From Actinosynnema pretiosum (GTDB lineage: Bacteria; Actinomycetota; Actinomycetes; Mycobacteriales; Pseudonocardiaceae), in the NCBI RefSeq assembly GCF_024171695.1, contig NZ_JAMTCF010000020.1, positions 111,931 through 175,930 on the forward strand: 64,000 bases of DNA, given 5' to 3'. The stretch's first letter is position 1. Every line of letters starts with the position of its first letter. Positions 16,765 to 24,766 of this stretch are shown piece by piece. The notes beneath the pieces were generated by a model. It had not been told where the DNA came from. It worked only from the letters and a program-made list of their open reading frames with translations, and made no database searches. A program made the translations under genes and the position numbers.

Positions 16765-18021
16765 TCAGCCCTCCGGCTCCAGCAGCACCGGCAGCTCCTC
16801 CAGCCCGTTGATCACCGCCGACTCCAGCAGCCTCAGGCGCGCCTCCGGCACCGCCAGCCGCAGCCTCGGGAAGCGGCCGAACAGCTCGCGCAGCGCGATC
16901 TCCAACTCCTGGCGGGCCAGCGCGGCCCCCAGGCAGAAGTGCGCGCCCACGCCGAACCCGATGTGCCCGGTGCCCTGCGGCAGCGCCAGGTCGAACGGCG
17001 CGCCGTCCCGGTTCGCGCCCGCCAGCGACACCAGGATCGGCTCGCCGCGCCGCACCCGCGTCCCCGCCACCACCACGTCCTGCGCCGCGTAGCGCGCCCG
17101 CAGCTCGCGCACCGGGCCGTTCCAGCGCACCCCGACCTCGGCCACGTGCGACCACGGGTGCTCGCCCGCCAGCACGGCCGCGAGCTGCACCGGGTGGGTG
17201 AGCAGCGCGTGCACCGTGTTGGACAGCGCGTGGACCGTGGTCTCGTGGCCCGCCAGCAGGACCAGGTCCAGCGTCCCCACCAGCTCCTCGTCGGTGCACC
17301 GGCCGTCCGAGGTGCCCGCCTCGATCATCGCGCTGGTCAGGTCGTCGGCCGGTTCGGCGCGCCTGCGCCGCACCAGTTCGCCCAGCGCCTCCCGCACCTG
17401 CGCCGACGCCGCGACCCGCGCCGCCTCGCCCACCCGCCCGTCGACCTGGGCGGTGTAGCGCTCGCGGAACCACTCCAGCTCGTCGCGCCCGGTGATGCCG
17501 AACAGCTCGAACACCACGATCACCGGCAGCGGCAGGCAGAACCGCTCCTTCAGGTCGACCGGCGAGCGCGGGTCCAGCTCGTCCAGCAGCCGCCGGGTGA
17601 TCGCGGTGACGCGTGGTTCCATGGCCCGCACCCGCTTGGCGGTGAACCCGGCGGCGGCGATCCGGCGCAGCCTGCGGTGCTCGGCGCCGTCGCGGTTGAT
17701 CATCGAGTGCGCGGTCAGCATGGGCAGCAGCGCCCAGTCCCGAGGCACCTCGCCGTCGCGCAGGGCGGCCCACTCGTCGGGGTGCTTGGACAGCGGCGGC
17801 CGGATGTCCAGCACGGCGCGGGCGACCTCCTCGGTGGTGGCCAGCCACGCCCGCACGCCGTCCGCGTCGACCGGCACGAGCGGCCCGAGCTCCTTGAGCA
17901 GCCGGTGCTCCTCGTGCGTGGGGGTGCTGTGGTCGAGCACGTGCAGCGGCGCGTCGAGCGAGCGCTCGGCCCGCTCGTCGTGGACCGGTTCGTCGTGGGC
18001 CGTCTCGTCGTGAGCCGTCAT
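16765..18021 (-). CDS. Cytochrome P450, CYP157-like, with altered K-helix motif
   Basis: Soluble P450 of 418 residues. The heme loop FGVGAHFCLGAALARQE puts the iron-binding Cys at residue 363, and the I-helix has the oxygen-activating LAGHETT. The region WAALRDGEVPRDWALLPM and the following GAEHRRLRR resemble the CYP157 family of Streptomyces. The normally invariant K-helix ExxR is not present: the aligned stretch reads E295-V-G-V-R299, with Val where Glu is expected. CYP157 members are known to lack this motif. The N terminus has a His/Asp/Glu-rich run of unknown role. In Streptomyces such genes sit in conservons, but no conservon genes are seen here. Confidence 0.92.
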   Translation of the reverse strand: MTAHDETAHDEPVHDERAERSLDAPLHVLDHSTPTHEEHRLLKELGPLVPVDADGVRAWLATTEEVARAVLDIRPPLSKHPDEWAALRDGEVPRDWALLPMLTAHSMINRDGAEHRRLRRIAAAGFTAKRVRAMEPRVTAITRRLLDELDPRSPVDLKERFCLPLPVIVVFELFGITGRDELEWFRERYTAQVDGRVGEAARVAASAQVREALGELVRRRRAEPADDLTSAMIEAGTSDGRCTDEELVGTLDLVLLAGHETTVHALSNTVHALLTHPVQLAAVLAGEHPWSHVAEVGVRWNGPVRELRARYAAQDVVVAGTRVRRGEPILVSLAGANRDGAPFDLALPQGTGHIGFGVGAHFCLGAALARQELEIALRELFGRFPRLRLAVPEARLRLLESAVINGLEELPVLLEPEG

Positions 18022-18353
18022 GGCGGGGCCTCCGGTGCGGGATCGGCACGAGCGGGGCCGGGTCCACGCTAGTGCCGCGCGAGGGGCGGGCGTGAGGGCC
18101 GATCGACCGACCGCGCGCCGCCGCTCGCCTGGAATGGCGGCGGAAGGTGACCGGAACCGGTTCGCGGATATGCAGGAAAGCGCTTCCCGGCGGTTCGGCG
18201 CGCACGGGTGGAGCAGGGCGCCGGGAACCCGCGCGAACGCGAACCCCCGGCGCCCCAAGCACTCCCCGCCCTCACGCCCCGGCTTTCGAGCCCCGCCTGC
18301 ACGCCGCTGGTGCCGCGTCTCGGCTCCGTTCGCGCGCCCTCGGTCCCGTGCCC
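18022..18353. other. Intergenic region before the 33-bp repeat array
   Basis: No gene is supported here. It includes the P450 promoter region and a stretch rich in CCCCG runs. Degenerate copies of the downstream 33-bp unit begin at about 18295 (CTGCACGCCGCTGGTGCC). Confidence 0.4.
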
Positions 18354-18530
18354 GGCCCCGCCTACGTGCCGCTGGTGCAGCGCCCCGTCCTCGCCTGCAC
18401 GCGGCTGGTGCCGCATCCGGGCCTCGTCTGCGTGCCGCTGGTGCCGCATCCGGGCCTCGTCTGCGTGCCGCTGGTGCAGTGCCCGGCCTCGTCTGCGTGC
18501 CGCTGGTGCAGCGTCCCGGCCTAGCCTGCG
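18354..18530. repeat. 33-bp tandem repeat array
   Basis: Five or six copies of a roughly 33-bp unit. The best three copies begin at 18421, 18454 and 18486 and share GCCTCGTCTGCGTGCCGCTG, followed by GTGCCGCATCC or GTGCAGYGYCC. Less exact copies flank them. Because the unit is 33 bases, three frames read as 11-residue repeats, but none has a credible start or neighbours, so I treat it as a minisatellite between the P450 and regulator genes. Confidence 0.75.
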
Positions 18531-18572
18531 CGCACCAGGTCCCGAGCCCCGCCCCCGTGCTCCGCCCCGCCC

Positions 18573-19523
18573 TCACGCCCCCCGCTGCCCGCGCTCGCCC
18601 GCCGCCGCCAGCAGCGACCGGCCCAGCGCGGTGGCGGTGTGCAGTGACTGCCCGCGCTGCCTGCTCGTGCGCAGCAACCCCGCTTCCCGCAGCACCGCCG
18701 TGTGCCTGCTCGCCGACGCCGCCGAGGTGCCGACCCGGCGCGCCAGCTCCGTCGTGCTCGCCCCGGCCCGCGCGCACTCCAGCACCGCGCACCGGGTCGG
18801 CCCGAGCAGCGCGTCCAGCCCCGGCGCCGCGCCCCCGCTCCACCGGTCGCCCTCGTCCAGCGGGTGCACCAGCACCGGCGGCAGGTCCGGGTCGGCCAGG
18901 GTCGCCGGGGTGCGGCAGAAGTACGACGGCACCAGCCGCAACCCCCGCCCGGCCAGCCGGACCTCCCGCTCGGCGCGGTGCGCCACCTCCAGCACCGGCG
19001 GTCGCCACCGCACGTGCGGGCCCAGCCCGGACAGCAGCGCGTGCACGCCCCCGTCCACCAGGTCGCGGGCCCGCCTGGCCCGGTCGGCGGCGGCGCTCTC
19101 GGCCACCACGCCCGCGTGCGGCTCCACGAGCTTGCCGTGCAGCCTGCGCAGGCACTCCGCCAGCTCGCCCAGCACGCCGGTCCCGCCGCGCGTCACCGGT
19201 TCCGGCAGCCGCAGCCGGGCCAGCTCCGCCCCGGCCCTGCGCGGCGGCGTGGCCCGCACCGCGTCCAGCGCGGCTTCCAGGCCGTGCGCCTGCTCGGGCG
19301 GGGTCAGCAGGTCCGGCGCGGGCGTGAGCGCCCGCAGCACGGCCAGGTCGCGGTCACCCGGCCGCAGCCGCGCGCGGGTCTCGGCGGCCCAGCGCCGGAA
19401 CGCGGCGGGCCGGTCCCGGTCGTGCAGCCTCCGGCAGGCCAGGACCACGTCCCACAGCGGTTCCGACCCGCTCGCCACGACGGTCCCCACCAGGTCGTCG
19501 GTCGTGAAGACGATGCGCAACAC
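18573..19523 (-). CDS. ArsR-like winged-helix regulator
   Basis: Protein of 316 residues. Most of it is an actinobacterial domain of unknown ligand (opening LRIVFTTDDLVGTVVASG, then DPLWDV-like SEPLWDVVLACRRL), as in DUF5937-type regulators. The C terminus is an ArsR-type helix-turn-helix (CAGASTTELARRVG-like segment, then SAASASRHTAVLREAGLLRT). It starts at GTG 19523, and a 16-base palindrome lies 20 bases upstream, which suggests self-regulation. No metal-binding cysteine cluster is seen, so this is probably not a metal sensor. Confidence 0.85.
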   Translation of the reverse strand: MLRIVFTTDDLVGTVVASGSEPLWDVVLACRRLHDRDRPAAFRRWAAETRARLRPGDRDLAVLRALTPAPDLLTPPEQAHGLEAALDAVRATPPRRAGAELARLRLPEPVTRGGTGVLGELAECLRRLHGKLVEPHAGVVAESAAADRARRARDLVDGGVHALLSGLGPHVRWRPPVLEVAHRAEREVRLAGRGLRLVPSYFCRTPATLADPDLPPVLVHPLDEGDRWSGGAAPGLDALLGPTRCAVLECARAGASTTELARRVGTSAASASRHTAVLREAGLLRTSRQRGQSLHTATALGRSLLAAAGERGQRGA

Positions 19524-19542
19524 AGTTCCCCCTCTGCTGCTC

Positions 19543-19558
19543 GCCAGGACATCCTGGC
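19543..19558. promoter_or_regulatory. Palindromic operator candidate upstream of the ArsR-like gene
   Basis: GCCAGGA-CA-TCCTGGC is a perfect 7-bp inverted repeat with a two-base centre. It ends 20 bases upstream of the regulator start, within the promoter or leader. The position and symmetry suit an autoregulatory site for the dimeric ArsR-like protein. Confidence 0.5.
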
Positions 19559-19778
19559 CACCCCGGTGGCTCGGGGTGGGAGGTTCGGGAGGAGTTCACC
19601 CCGTCGGGAGCGCGCTTGCGCCCAGGGGGAAGGGGACGTCGGCGAGAGCGCTTCCACCGCAGCTCGGCGCGCCCGTCCCGACCGGGGTTTGCGCCTGCGC
19701 GCAAAACCGTGGCGGTCACCGCGTCGCGGCGGGCACCTTGGTCCCGCACCACCGAGTCAGACCACCGAGGGGGAAACG

Positions 19779-20162
19779 ATGAGGGGAATCACCAGGGCCG
19801 CCGTCGCGGTCGCCGCCGTCTCGATGCCCGCCGTGCTGTTCGCGGTCCCCGCGCAGGCCGCGCCGAAGGCCGAGGCCGAGGTCGGGGCGCAGCACTTCGC
19901 GTGCGGCAGCGGCGTCCGGCCCAACCGGGACCCGATCAGCGCCATCACCGGGGCCAGCTCCGGCGCGCGCATCCGCACCGGGTCCGCCACGTCCTGCACC
20001 GCGCCCGGCTCGATCCAGCCGTCCGACCAGCTGGACTACTACTGCTACACGCTCGGCAACGACGGCTACACGTGGACGTACCTGCGCAACCGGCGCACCG
20101 GCGTCCAGGGCTGGACCAGGGACGACCTGCTGCCGGGCGGCGGCAGCAACTACGGCTGCTGA
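19779..20162 (+). CDS. Small secreted SH3-like protein
   Basis: Protein of 127 residues with a classical Sec signal peptide (AVAVAAVSMPAVLFAVPAQA, cleavage after AQA). The mature part is about 95 residues with four or five cysteines (FACGSG, TSCTAPG, YYCYTLG, and the terminal GC) that probably form disulfides. The aromatic run LDYYCYTLGNDGYTWTYLRN, followed by GVQGWTRDDLL, resembles the SH3b-type repeats of secreted actinobacterial proteins. GAGGGGG sits eight bases before ATG 19779. It is followed by a strong hairpin. Function unknown; perhaps a cell-wall-binding or inhibitor protein. Confidence 0.8.
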   Translation: MRGITRAAVAVAAVSMPAVLFAVPAQAAPKAEAEVGAQHFACGSGVRPNRDPISAITGASSGARIRTGSATSCTAPGSIQPSDQLDYYCYTLGNDGYTWTYLRNRRTGVQGWTRDDLLPGGGSNYGC

Positions 20163-20179
20163 ACAGGCCACTGAAAGCG

Positions 20180-20225
20180 CTTACCGCCTTCCGCGCCAAG
20201 GACTTCCGGCGCGGAAGGCGGTAAG
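20180..20225. terminator. Strong hairpin terminator, likely bidirectional
   Basis: A perfect 18-bp stem (CTTACCGCCTTCCGCGCC pairing with GGCGCGGAAGGCGGTAAG) closes a 10-base loop. It lies between the ends of the secreted-protein gene and the convergent heme oxygenase gene. There is no U-tract, as is usual for terminators in high-GC actinobacteria. Confidence 0.85.
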
Positions 20226-20286
20226 TGGGCGAACGACGCCGGTCGCGGCTGGTGTTCGCGACCGGCGCCCGTCCAGGGGGCCTGGC

Positions 20287-20940
20287 TCAGGCGGCGCTGC
20301 CCAGGTCCAGCTCGGAGGCGAGCGCGTTGAACACGGCCACGTTGCACTCGAACGCCACGCAGGTCTCCACGATCACGCGCTCGCGCTCGACCTGGCTCCA
20401 CTGCGCGGTGTCCAGGGACTCGCGGTAGCGCTTGCGGAAGCCGGGGAGCCCGCCGACCACGTCGAACCGGTAGAACGCGGCGCCCGCGTCCACCAGCCCG
20501 TACCGCTGGGCGAGCAGCCGCCGGATGACCTGGCCGCCCGCGACGTCGCCGAGGTAGCGGGTGTAGTGGTGGGCGACGAACCCGCCCGACCAGCGCCCGG
20601 CCTCCCGGATGCGCCGCACGTACGACTCGGTCGCCGGAACGGGGGCGATCTTCTCCCGCCAGTCCGGGCCGATCAGGTGCGCCAGGTCCTGCTCCAGCGC
20701 GGGGACGCGGCGCAGCTCGGGCTCGGTGAACCGGCTGGCGATCGGGTCGTCGGCGAGCGCGTCGGCCCGCTCCTCCAGCGCCCCGTAGATGAAGTAGTAC
20801 TGCTCGGCGAGCCTGGTGTACGCCCCGAGGTCGAGGCGCTCGCCGATGAGGGCGTCCATGTAGCCGGTCCGCTCGGCGCGCTCGTGCTCCTTGCGGGTGG
20901 CGGCGCGCAGCTCGGCGGAGAAGGGGGTCGCGGTGTCCAT
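20287..20940 (-). CDS. Heme oxygenase
   Basis: All-helical biliverdin-producing heme oxygenase of 217 residues that opens heme to release iron. The proximal histidine is in the conserved N-terminal helix (RAATRKEHERAE), and the distal helix glycines are in YTRYLGDVAGGQ. The size matches HmuO of Corynebacterium. An iron box lies 60 bases upstream of the start, so it should be switched on under iron limitation. No heme importer is seen next to it. Confidence 0.94.
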   Translation of the reverse strand: MDTATPFSAELRAATRKEHERAERTGYMDALIGERLDLGAYTRLAEQYYFIYGALEERADALADDPIASRFTEPELRRVPALEQDLAHLIGPDWREKIAPVPATESYVRRIREAGRWSGGFVAHHYTRYLGDVAGGQVIRRLLAQRYGLVDAGAAFYRFDVVGGLPGFRKRYRESLDTAQWSQVERERVIVETCVAFECNVAVFNALASELDLGSAA

Positions 20941-20999
20941 CTGCGGCTCCTGGGGTCGGCGCGCTGCGGTGATCTCCGACCCTAGGGCGCACGATCAAG

Positions 21000-21013
21000 T
21001 TAGGCAAGCCTAA
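21000..21013. promoter_or_regulatory. IdeR/DtxR-type iron box
   Basis: TTAGGC-AA-GCCTAA matches the core of the DtxR/IdeR consensus at 12 of 14 positions and is a near-perfect dyad. It sits in the gap between the heme oxygenase and alpha/beta hydrolase genes, 60 bases from the former start, so iron-loaded IdeR would block heme oxygenase transcription. The divergent hydrolase might also be affected. Confidence 0.8.
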
Positions 21014-21131
21014 TAAAGCGTCGTCCAGGAGTTGGAACACAAACTTCGCGCGCAGGGAGCAATTGCGCGACGACTCTCCGCGCACGTCCGGCGCGGGGTG
21101 CAGGATCGTCCTCGAACCCCGAGGAGGTCGT

Positions 21132-22043
21132 GTGTCCCTGCTGTCCCGCCCCGCCGTCGCCGACGCCGTGGCCAGGAGGCTCAAGTCGTTCATGACCCCG
21201 CGCGGCGACCCCGCCACCCCGTACCTGGGCGCGCGCGGCCGGGTCGGCCAGGTCGCCGTGCCCACCCGGCACGGGGACGTGGCCTGCGCGGTCTACCACC
21301 CGCCCGCCGACGTGACCCCGGCGCGCGGGGTGTACCTGAACCTGCACGGCGGCGGCTTCGCCATCGGCTACCCCGGCCAGGACGACTCGTGGTGCCGCTA
21401 CCTGGCCGCCGAGACCGGGGTGGTCGTGCTCAACGCCGACTACGCCACCAGCCCCGAGCACCGCTTCCCGGTGCCGGTGGAGCAGGCCTACGACGTCCTC
21501 GCCTGGGCCGCCGGGACCGAGCGCGACTGGGCCGGGGCGAGGCTGTGCGTGGGCGGGCAGAGCGCGGGCGGCTCCCTCGCGGCGGGCGCGGCGCGGCTGG
21601 CGCTGGAGCAGGGCGGTCCGCAGGTCGCGCTCCAGGTGCTGCACTACGCGCCGCTCGACCTGGTCACGCCGGGCAGGGACAAGCGGCTGGCCGGGCCGAG
21701 GTCGATGCTGCGGCCGTGGATGGCGGAGGTGTTCGACACCGCGTACGTCCCGGACCCGGCGGTGCGGCGCGACCGGCTGGCCTCGCCCGCGTGGGGGGAC
21801 AACGGGGTGGGGATCGAGGGGATCGCCCCGGCGGTGGTGATCACCTGCGAGTACGACCGGCTGCGGGACGAGGGCGTGGCGTACGCGCGGGCCCTGGCTG
21901 CGGCGGGCGCGCTGGCCGAGCACCACGAGGTGCTCGGGTACGACCACGGCTACAACTTCCGGGGCGGCGCGCCGCGCGAGGTCGTGGACGCGGTCTACGC
22001 GCTGATCGCCGGGCACGTCCGCCGGGTGGTGGGCGCGGGCTGA
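21132..22043 (+). CDS. Alpha/beta hydrolase (hormone-sensitive lipase-like)
   Basis: Cytoplasmic esterase/lipase of 303 residues in the hormone-sensitive-lipase group. The oxyanion-hole motif is LHGGGFAIGY, the nucleophile elbow is GGQSAGGS, and the later Asp and His are seen in CEYDRLRDEG and GYDHGYNF. GTG 21132 follows GAGGAGG at a rather short spacing of four or five bases. The natural substrate is unknown. It may share the regulatory region that holds the iron box. Confidence 0.9.
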   Translation: MSLLSRPAVADAVARRLKSFMTPRGDPATPYLGARGRVGQVAVPTRHGDVACAVYHPPADVTPARGVYLNLHGGGFAIGYPGQDDSWCRYLAAETGVVVLNADYATSPEHRFPVPVEQAYDVLAWAAGTERDWAGARLCVGGQSAGGSLAAGAARLALEQGGPQVALQVLHYAPLDLVTPGRDKRLAGPRSMLRPWMAEVFDTAYVPDPAVRRDRLASPAWGDNGVGIEGIAPAVVITCEYDRLRDEGVAYARALAAAGALAEHHEVLGYDHGYNFRGGAPREVVDAVYALIAGHVRRVVGAG

Positions 22044-22321
22044 GGGAACCGGCTGAGGAGGCGGCGCTGGTCGGGGCGGGGGGCGCGGACCGCCCCCCCC
22101 CAGGTGGCTTGGAGGGACCTGGCCGGTGGCGCGGACTGAGGGGAGCCTGGGCCTGCCTGCCCGCCTGCCCGCCTGCGGGGCTGCGGGCGGGCGGCGCGGC
22201 TTGCGGAGGCGGGGCCAGGGCCGTGGTCCGGGTGGCCCCGGCGGGGGAGTGGCCATGCTCTACCTCCGCCGCTCGGGAACCGGCTGGACGCGGTCGTCCG
22301 GGCCGCGCTAACGTCCGGCCC
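22044..22321. other. Intergenic region with a C-run and short repeats
   Basis: No gene is supported. It contains a run of ten C (about 22091-22100) and repeated CCTGCC/CGCCTG steps near 22152-22175. A promoter for the following leader ORF is likely at its right end: TGGACG at 22285 and TAACGT at 22309, about 18 bases apart. Confidence 0.4.
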
Positions 22322-22390
22322 GTGACCAGCCCGGAGTCGGAGAGAGGCGAGCCACCGGTGTCCCGGTGGCGCCCCGCGCTCGTCGCCTGA
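22322..22390 (+). CDS. Putative 22-residue leader peptide for the efflux pump
   Basis: A short frame from GTG 22322 encodes 22 residues ending SRWRPALVA. A TAACGT box ends seven bases before the start codon, which fits leaderless translation. The peptide has an Arg-Trp-Arg step followed by Pro. A perfect 7-bp stem (CCACCGG-TGTC-CCGGTGG) lies inside its 3' half. Two more hairpins lie between it and the pump start (22462-22486; 22493-22513). Chloramphenicol-efflux genes of this class in actinobacteria have been reported with leader peptides. That this frame is translated is an inference. Confidence 0.45.
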   Translation: MTSPESERGEPPVSRWRPALVA

Positions 22391-22461
22391 CCCGCGCCGA
22401 GCCGTCCGCTCCCCACGTCGCCCCCGGCTGACCGGGGTCGCGCCGCCGCGCACCGCACCGC

Positions 22462-22513
22462 GCCCCCCGCCGTCCCGGCCGGGGGCTTCCTCGCGGGCGC
22501 CCGCAGCGCCCGC
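22462..22513 (+). promoter_or_regulatory. Candidate attenuator hairpins before the MFS gene
   Basis: Two stems lie between the leader frame and the pump: GCCCCC with GGGGGC (22462-22467 and 22481-22486), followed by TTCC, and an 8-bp stem GCGGGCGC with GCGCCCGC (22493-22500 and 22506-22513, 5-base loop). The second ends nine bases before the GGAG that would serve as ribosome-binding site of the pump. Ribosome stalling on the leader could alter these stems. Confidence 0.4.
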
Positions 22514-22533
22514 CGGTGTCGCGGAGCCCTTCC

Positions 22534-23658
22534 ATGCCTCCTGCCGTCCACGCCCTGGCCCTGGCCGTGTTCGCCCAGGCCACCTCGGAGTTCATGCTGT
22601 CCGGCCTGGTCCACCCCCTGGCCGCCGACCTCGACGTCCCGCTCGCCGCCGCAGGCGCCCTGACCTCGGGCTTCGCCCTGGGGATGGTGCTGGGCGCGCC
22701 GCTCGCCGCCGCGCTCAGCCTGCGCTGGCCGCCCCGCCGGGCCCTGCTCGGCTTCCTCGCCGCGTTCCTGCTGGCCCACGTCGTGGGCGCGCTCACCCCC
22801 GGTTTCGCCGTGCTGCTGGCCACCAGGGTGGTCGCCGCGCTGGCCACCGCCGGGTTCCTGGCCGTGGCGCTCGGCGCCGCCGCCCGGCTCGCCGGCCCCG
22901 GCGCGGAGGGCAGGGCCACCGCGACCCTGCTCGCGGGCACGACCACCGCGTGCGTGGTGGGCGTCCCGGCGGGCGCGCTGCTCGGCGACCTGTGGGGCTG
23001 GCGGTCCGCGTTCTGGGCCGTCGCCCTGCTCACCGCGCCCGCCGTGGTCGCGGTCCTGCGCTCGGTCCCGGCAGGCGCGGTCGCAGGAGCGGGGAGCACG
23101 CTGACCACCGAGCTGCGCGGCCTGCGCGTCCCCGGCCTGCGGTCGTCGCTGCTGCTCGCGGCGCTGGTCAACGGTGGCACGTTCGGCGCGTTCACCTACC
23201 TCGCCCCGCTGGTCACCGACGTGGCCGGGCTGGGGCCCGGCTGGGTGCCGGTGGCGCTGGCGGTGTTCGGCTGCGGCGCGTTCGCGGGCGTCACGGCGGC
23301 GGGCAGGCTGGGCGACCGGCACCCGGACCACCTGCTGGCCGCAGGTCTCGCCGCGCTGCCCGCCGGGTGGCTGCTGCTGGCCGCGCTCCCGGTGGCGCCG
23401 CTGCTGCTCGTCCAGGCCGCCCTGTCGTTCGCGGTCGGCTCCACGCTCGTCGCGCGGGTCCTGCGCGCCGCGCCCGGCGCGCCGAGGCTGGCGGGCGCCG
23501 CGGCGACCGCCGCGCTCAACGTCGGCGCCGTCGTCGGCCCGCTGCTCGGCGGCGCGGCGCTGTCCGGGGGCGCTCGGGCGACGCTGCTCGTCAGCGCGGC
23601 GCTCACGGGCGCCGCGCTGCTGCTCCACGCGCGCGGCCGGGCGGCCACCCGCGCCTGA
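22534..23658 (+). CDS. MFS efflux transporter, chloramphenicol (Cmx/CmrA)-like
   Basis: Drug:proton antiporter of 374 residues with about twelve membrane segments. The opening HALALAVFAQATSEFMLSGL and the motif-A-like region PLAAALSLRWPPRRALLGF, then HVVGALTPGFAVLLATRVVA, closely resemble actinobacterial chloramphenicol exporters of the Cmx/CmrA/CmlR group. VGVPAGALLGDLWGWRSAFW is the family's antiporter motif C. ATG 22534 has GGAG eight bases upstream; a GTG at 22516 is also in frame. The substrate is inferred from similarity alone. A possible leader-peptide attenuator lies upstream. Confidence 0.88.
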   Translation: MPPAVHALALAVFAQATSEFMLSGLVHPLAADLDVPLAAAGALTSGFALGMVLGAPLAAALSLRWPPRRALLGFLAAFLLAHVVGALTPGFAVLLATRVVAALATAGFLAVALGAAARLAGPGAEGRATATLLAGTTTACVVGVPAGALLGDLWGWRSAFWAVALLTAPAVVAVLRSVPAGAVAGAGSTLTTELRGLRVPGLRSSLLLAALVNGGTFGAFTYLAPLVTDVAGLGPGWVPVALAVFGCGAFAGVTAAGRLGDRHPDHLLAAGLAALPAGWLLLAALPVAPLLLVQAALSFAVGSTLVARVLRAAPGAPRLAGAAATAALNVGAVVGPLLGGAALSGGARATLLVSAALTGAALLLHARGRAATRA

Positions 23659-23854
23659 CCGCACCGGGCCGGGTCGTCGACCGGCGACCCGGCCCTGCGA
23701 TCCGCGCCACCCACCACCGTCCCAAACCGCCACGAACCACCCGTTTCACCCGCCCCGCAAGGCTTTCCGCCCGACCGACCGGAGGGTCGGCCTCCGCTAA
23801 CCCGAGGCGCGTGGCACGATGCCCGAGGTCCGAGAACAGGAGCGGGAGCGGCTG

Positions 23855-24607
23855 ATGAAGTACGTGGCGATCGGGGACAGCTTCACCGAGGGCGTCGGTG
23901 ACGAACTGCCCGACGGGACCGTCCGGGGCTGGGCCGACCTGGTCGCGCAGGGGCTCGCGGCGGCCCTGCCCGACGAGGAGGTCGAGTACGCCAACCTCGC
24001 CATCCGGGGCAGGCTGATCACGCCCATCGCCACCGAGCAGCTCGAAGCGGCGCTCGCGCTCAAGCCGACCCTGCTCTCGTTCAACGGCGGCGGCAACGAC
24101 ATGATGCGGCCCGGCATGGACGCCACCAAGGTGCTCGCGCTGATCGAGCGCGTGGTGCGCCGCTGCGCCGAGGAGGACGTCCGGCTGATCCTGATCAGCG
24201 GCCCGAACCCCGGCGCCGGCCTGCCGTTCGGCCGGGTCATCGACCGCCGAGGCAGCGAGCTGACCAGGGCGGTCACCCCGCTGCGCGACCGGCCGAACCT
24301 GGTGCTGGTCGACATCTTCAACGACGCCGAGATCCGCCGCCCCGCCTACTGGGCCCCGGACCGCCTGCACCTCAACGCCACCGGCCACCGCAGGGCCGCC
24401 GCGCTGATCCTCAACGCGCTCGGCCACCGCGCCGAGGCCGAGATCGTCGCCCCGGACGCCGACGCCAAGTCCCGCACCCTGCTCGGCGAGCTGCGCTACT
24501 ACCGCGAGCACGTCCTGCCCTGGCTGGGCCGCAGGCTCGGCGGTCGCTCCTCCGGCGACAACCGCACCGCCAAGGGCTCGGTCTGGTCCTCGGTCCCCAA
24601 GCTCTGA
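23855..24607 (+). CDS. SGNH/GDSL-family hydrolase
   Basis: Cytoplasmic esterase-like protein of 250 residues. Block I is GDSFTEGVGDE with the catalytic Ser, the Gly and Asn oxyanion residues are in FNGGGNDMM, and the C-terminal DRLHLNATGH supplies the Asp and His. There is no signal peptide. ATG 23855 (KYVAIGDS) is preferred over an ATG 12 codons earlier, because AGGAGCGGGAG precedes it. The basic tail (WLGRRLGGRSSGDNRT) is usual in actinobacterial members. Substrate unknown. Confidence 0.9.
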   Translation: MKYVAIGDSFTEGVGDELPDGTVRGWADLVAQGLAAALPDEEVEYANLAIRGRLITPIATEQLEAALALKPTLLSFNGGGNDMMRPGMDATKVLALIERVVRRCAEEDVRLILISGPNPGAGLPFGRVIDRRGSELTRAVTPLRDRPNLVLVDIFNDAEIRRPAYWAPDRLHLNATGHRRAAALILNALGHRAEAEIVAPDADAKSRTLLGELRYYREHVLPWLGRRLGGRSSGDNRTAKGSVWSSVPKL

Positions 24608-24766
24608 GGGGCGCCCGCCGTCCGACGTGACCGGGAACCCGGCGCCGCCACCGCGCGCCGGGCCCGGCGCGCCCCACCGCGCGCTGTGAACTGGCTCTCA
24701 CGGTTTGTTGTCGCACACCCTTGCTTGTTACGAATAGCGGGCAACAAGGCCGACGAGGGGTGGACC

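Noticed and set aside
18702..19778. Forward frame running into the small secreted protein, suggesting a longer product
   Set aside because: The upstream part is the shadow of the ArsR-like gene, and a signal peptide with a strong ribosome-binding site marks the start at 19779.
22091..22101. Run of ten C as a phase-variable tract
   Set aside because: It is not inside or directly before a gene with a supported start, so slippage would have no obvious effect.
24700..24766. Nickel-responsive Nur box before the ABC importer
   Set aside because: There are TTG/CAA steps and a loose CCTTG...CAAGG dyad, but spacing does not fit the Nur consensus.
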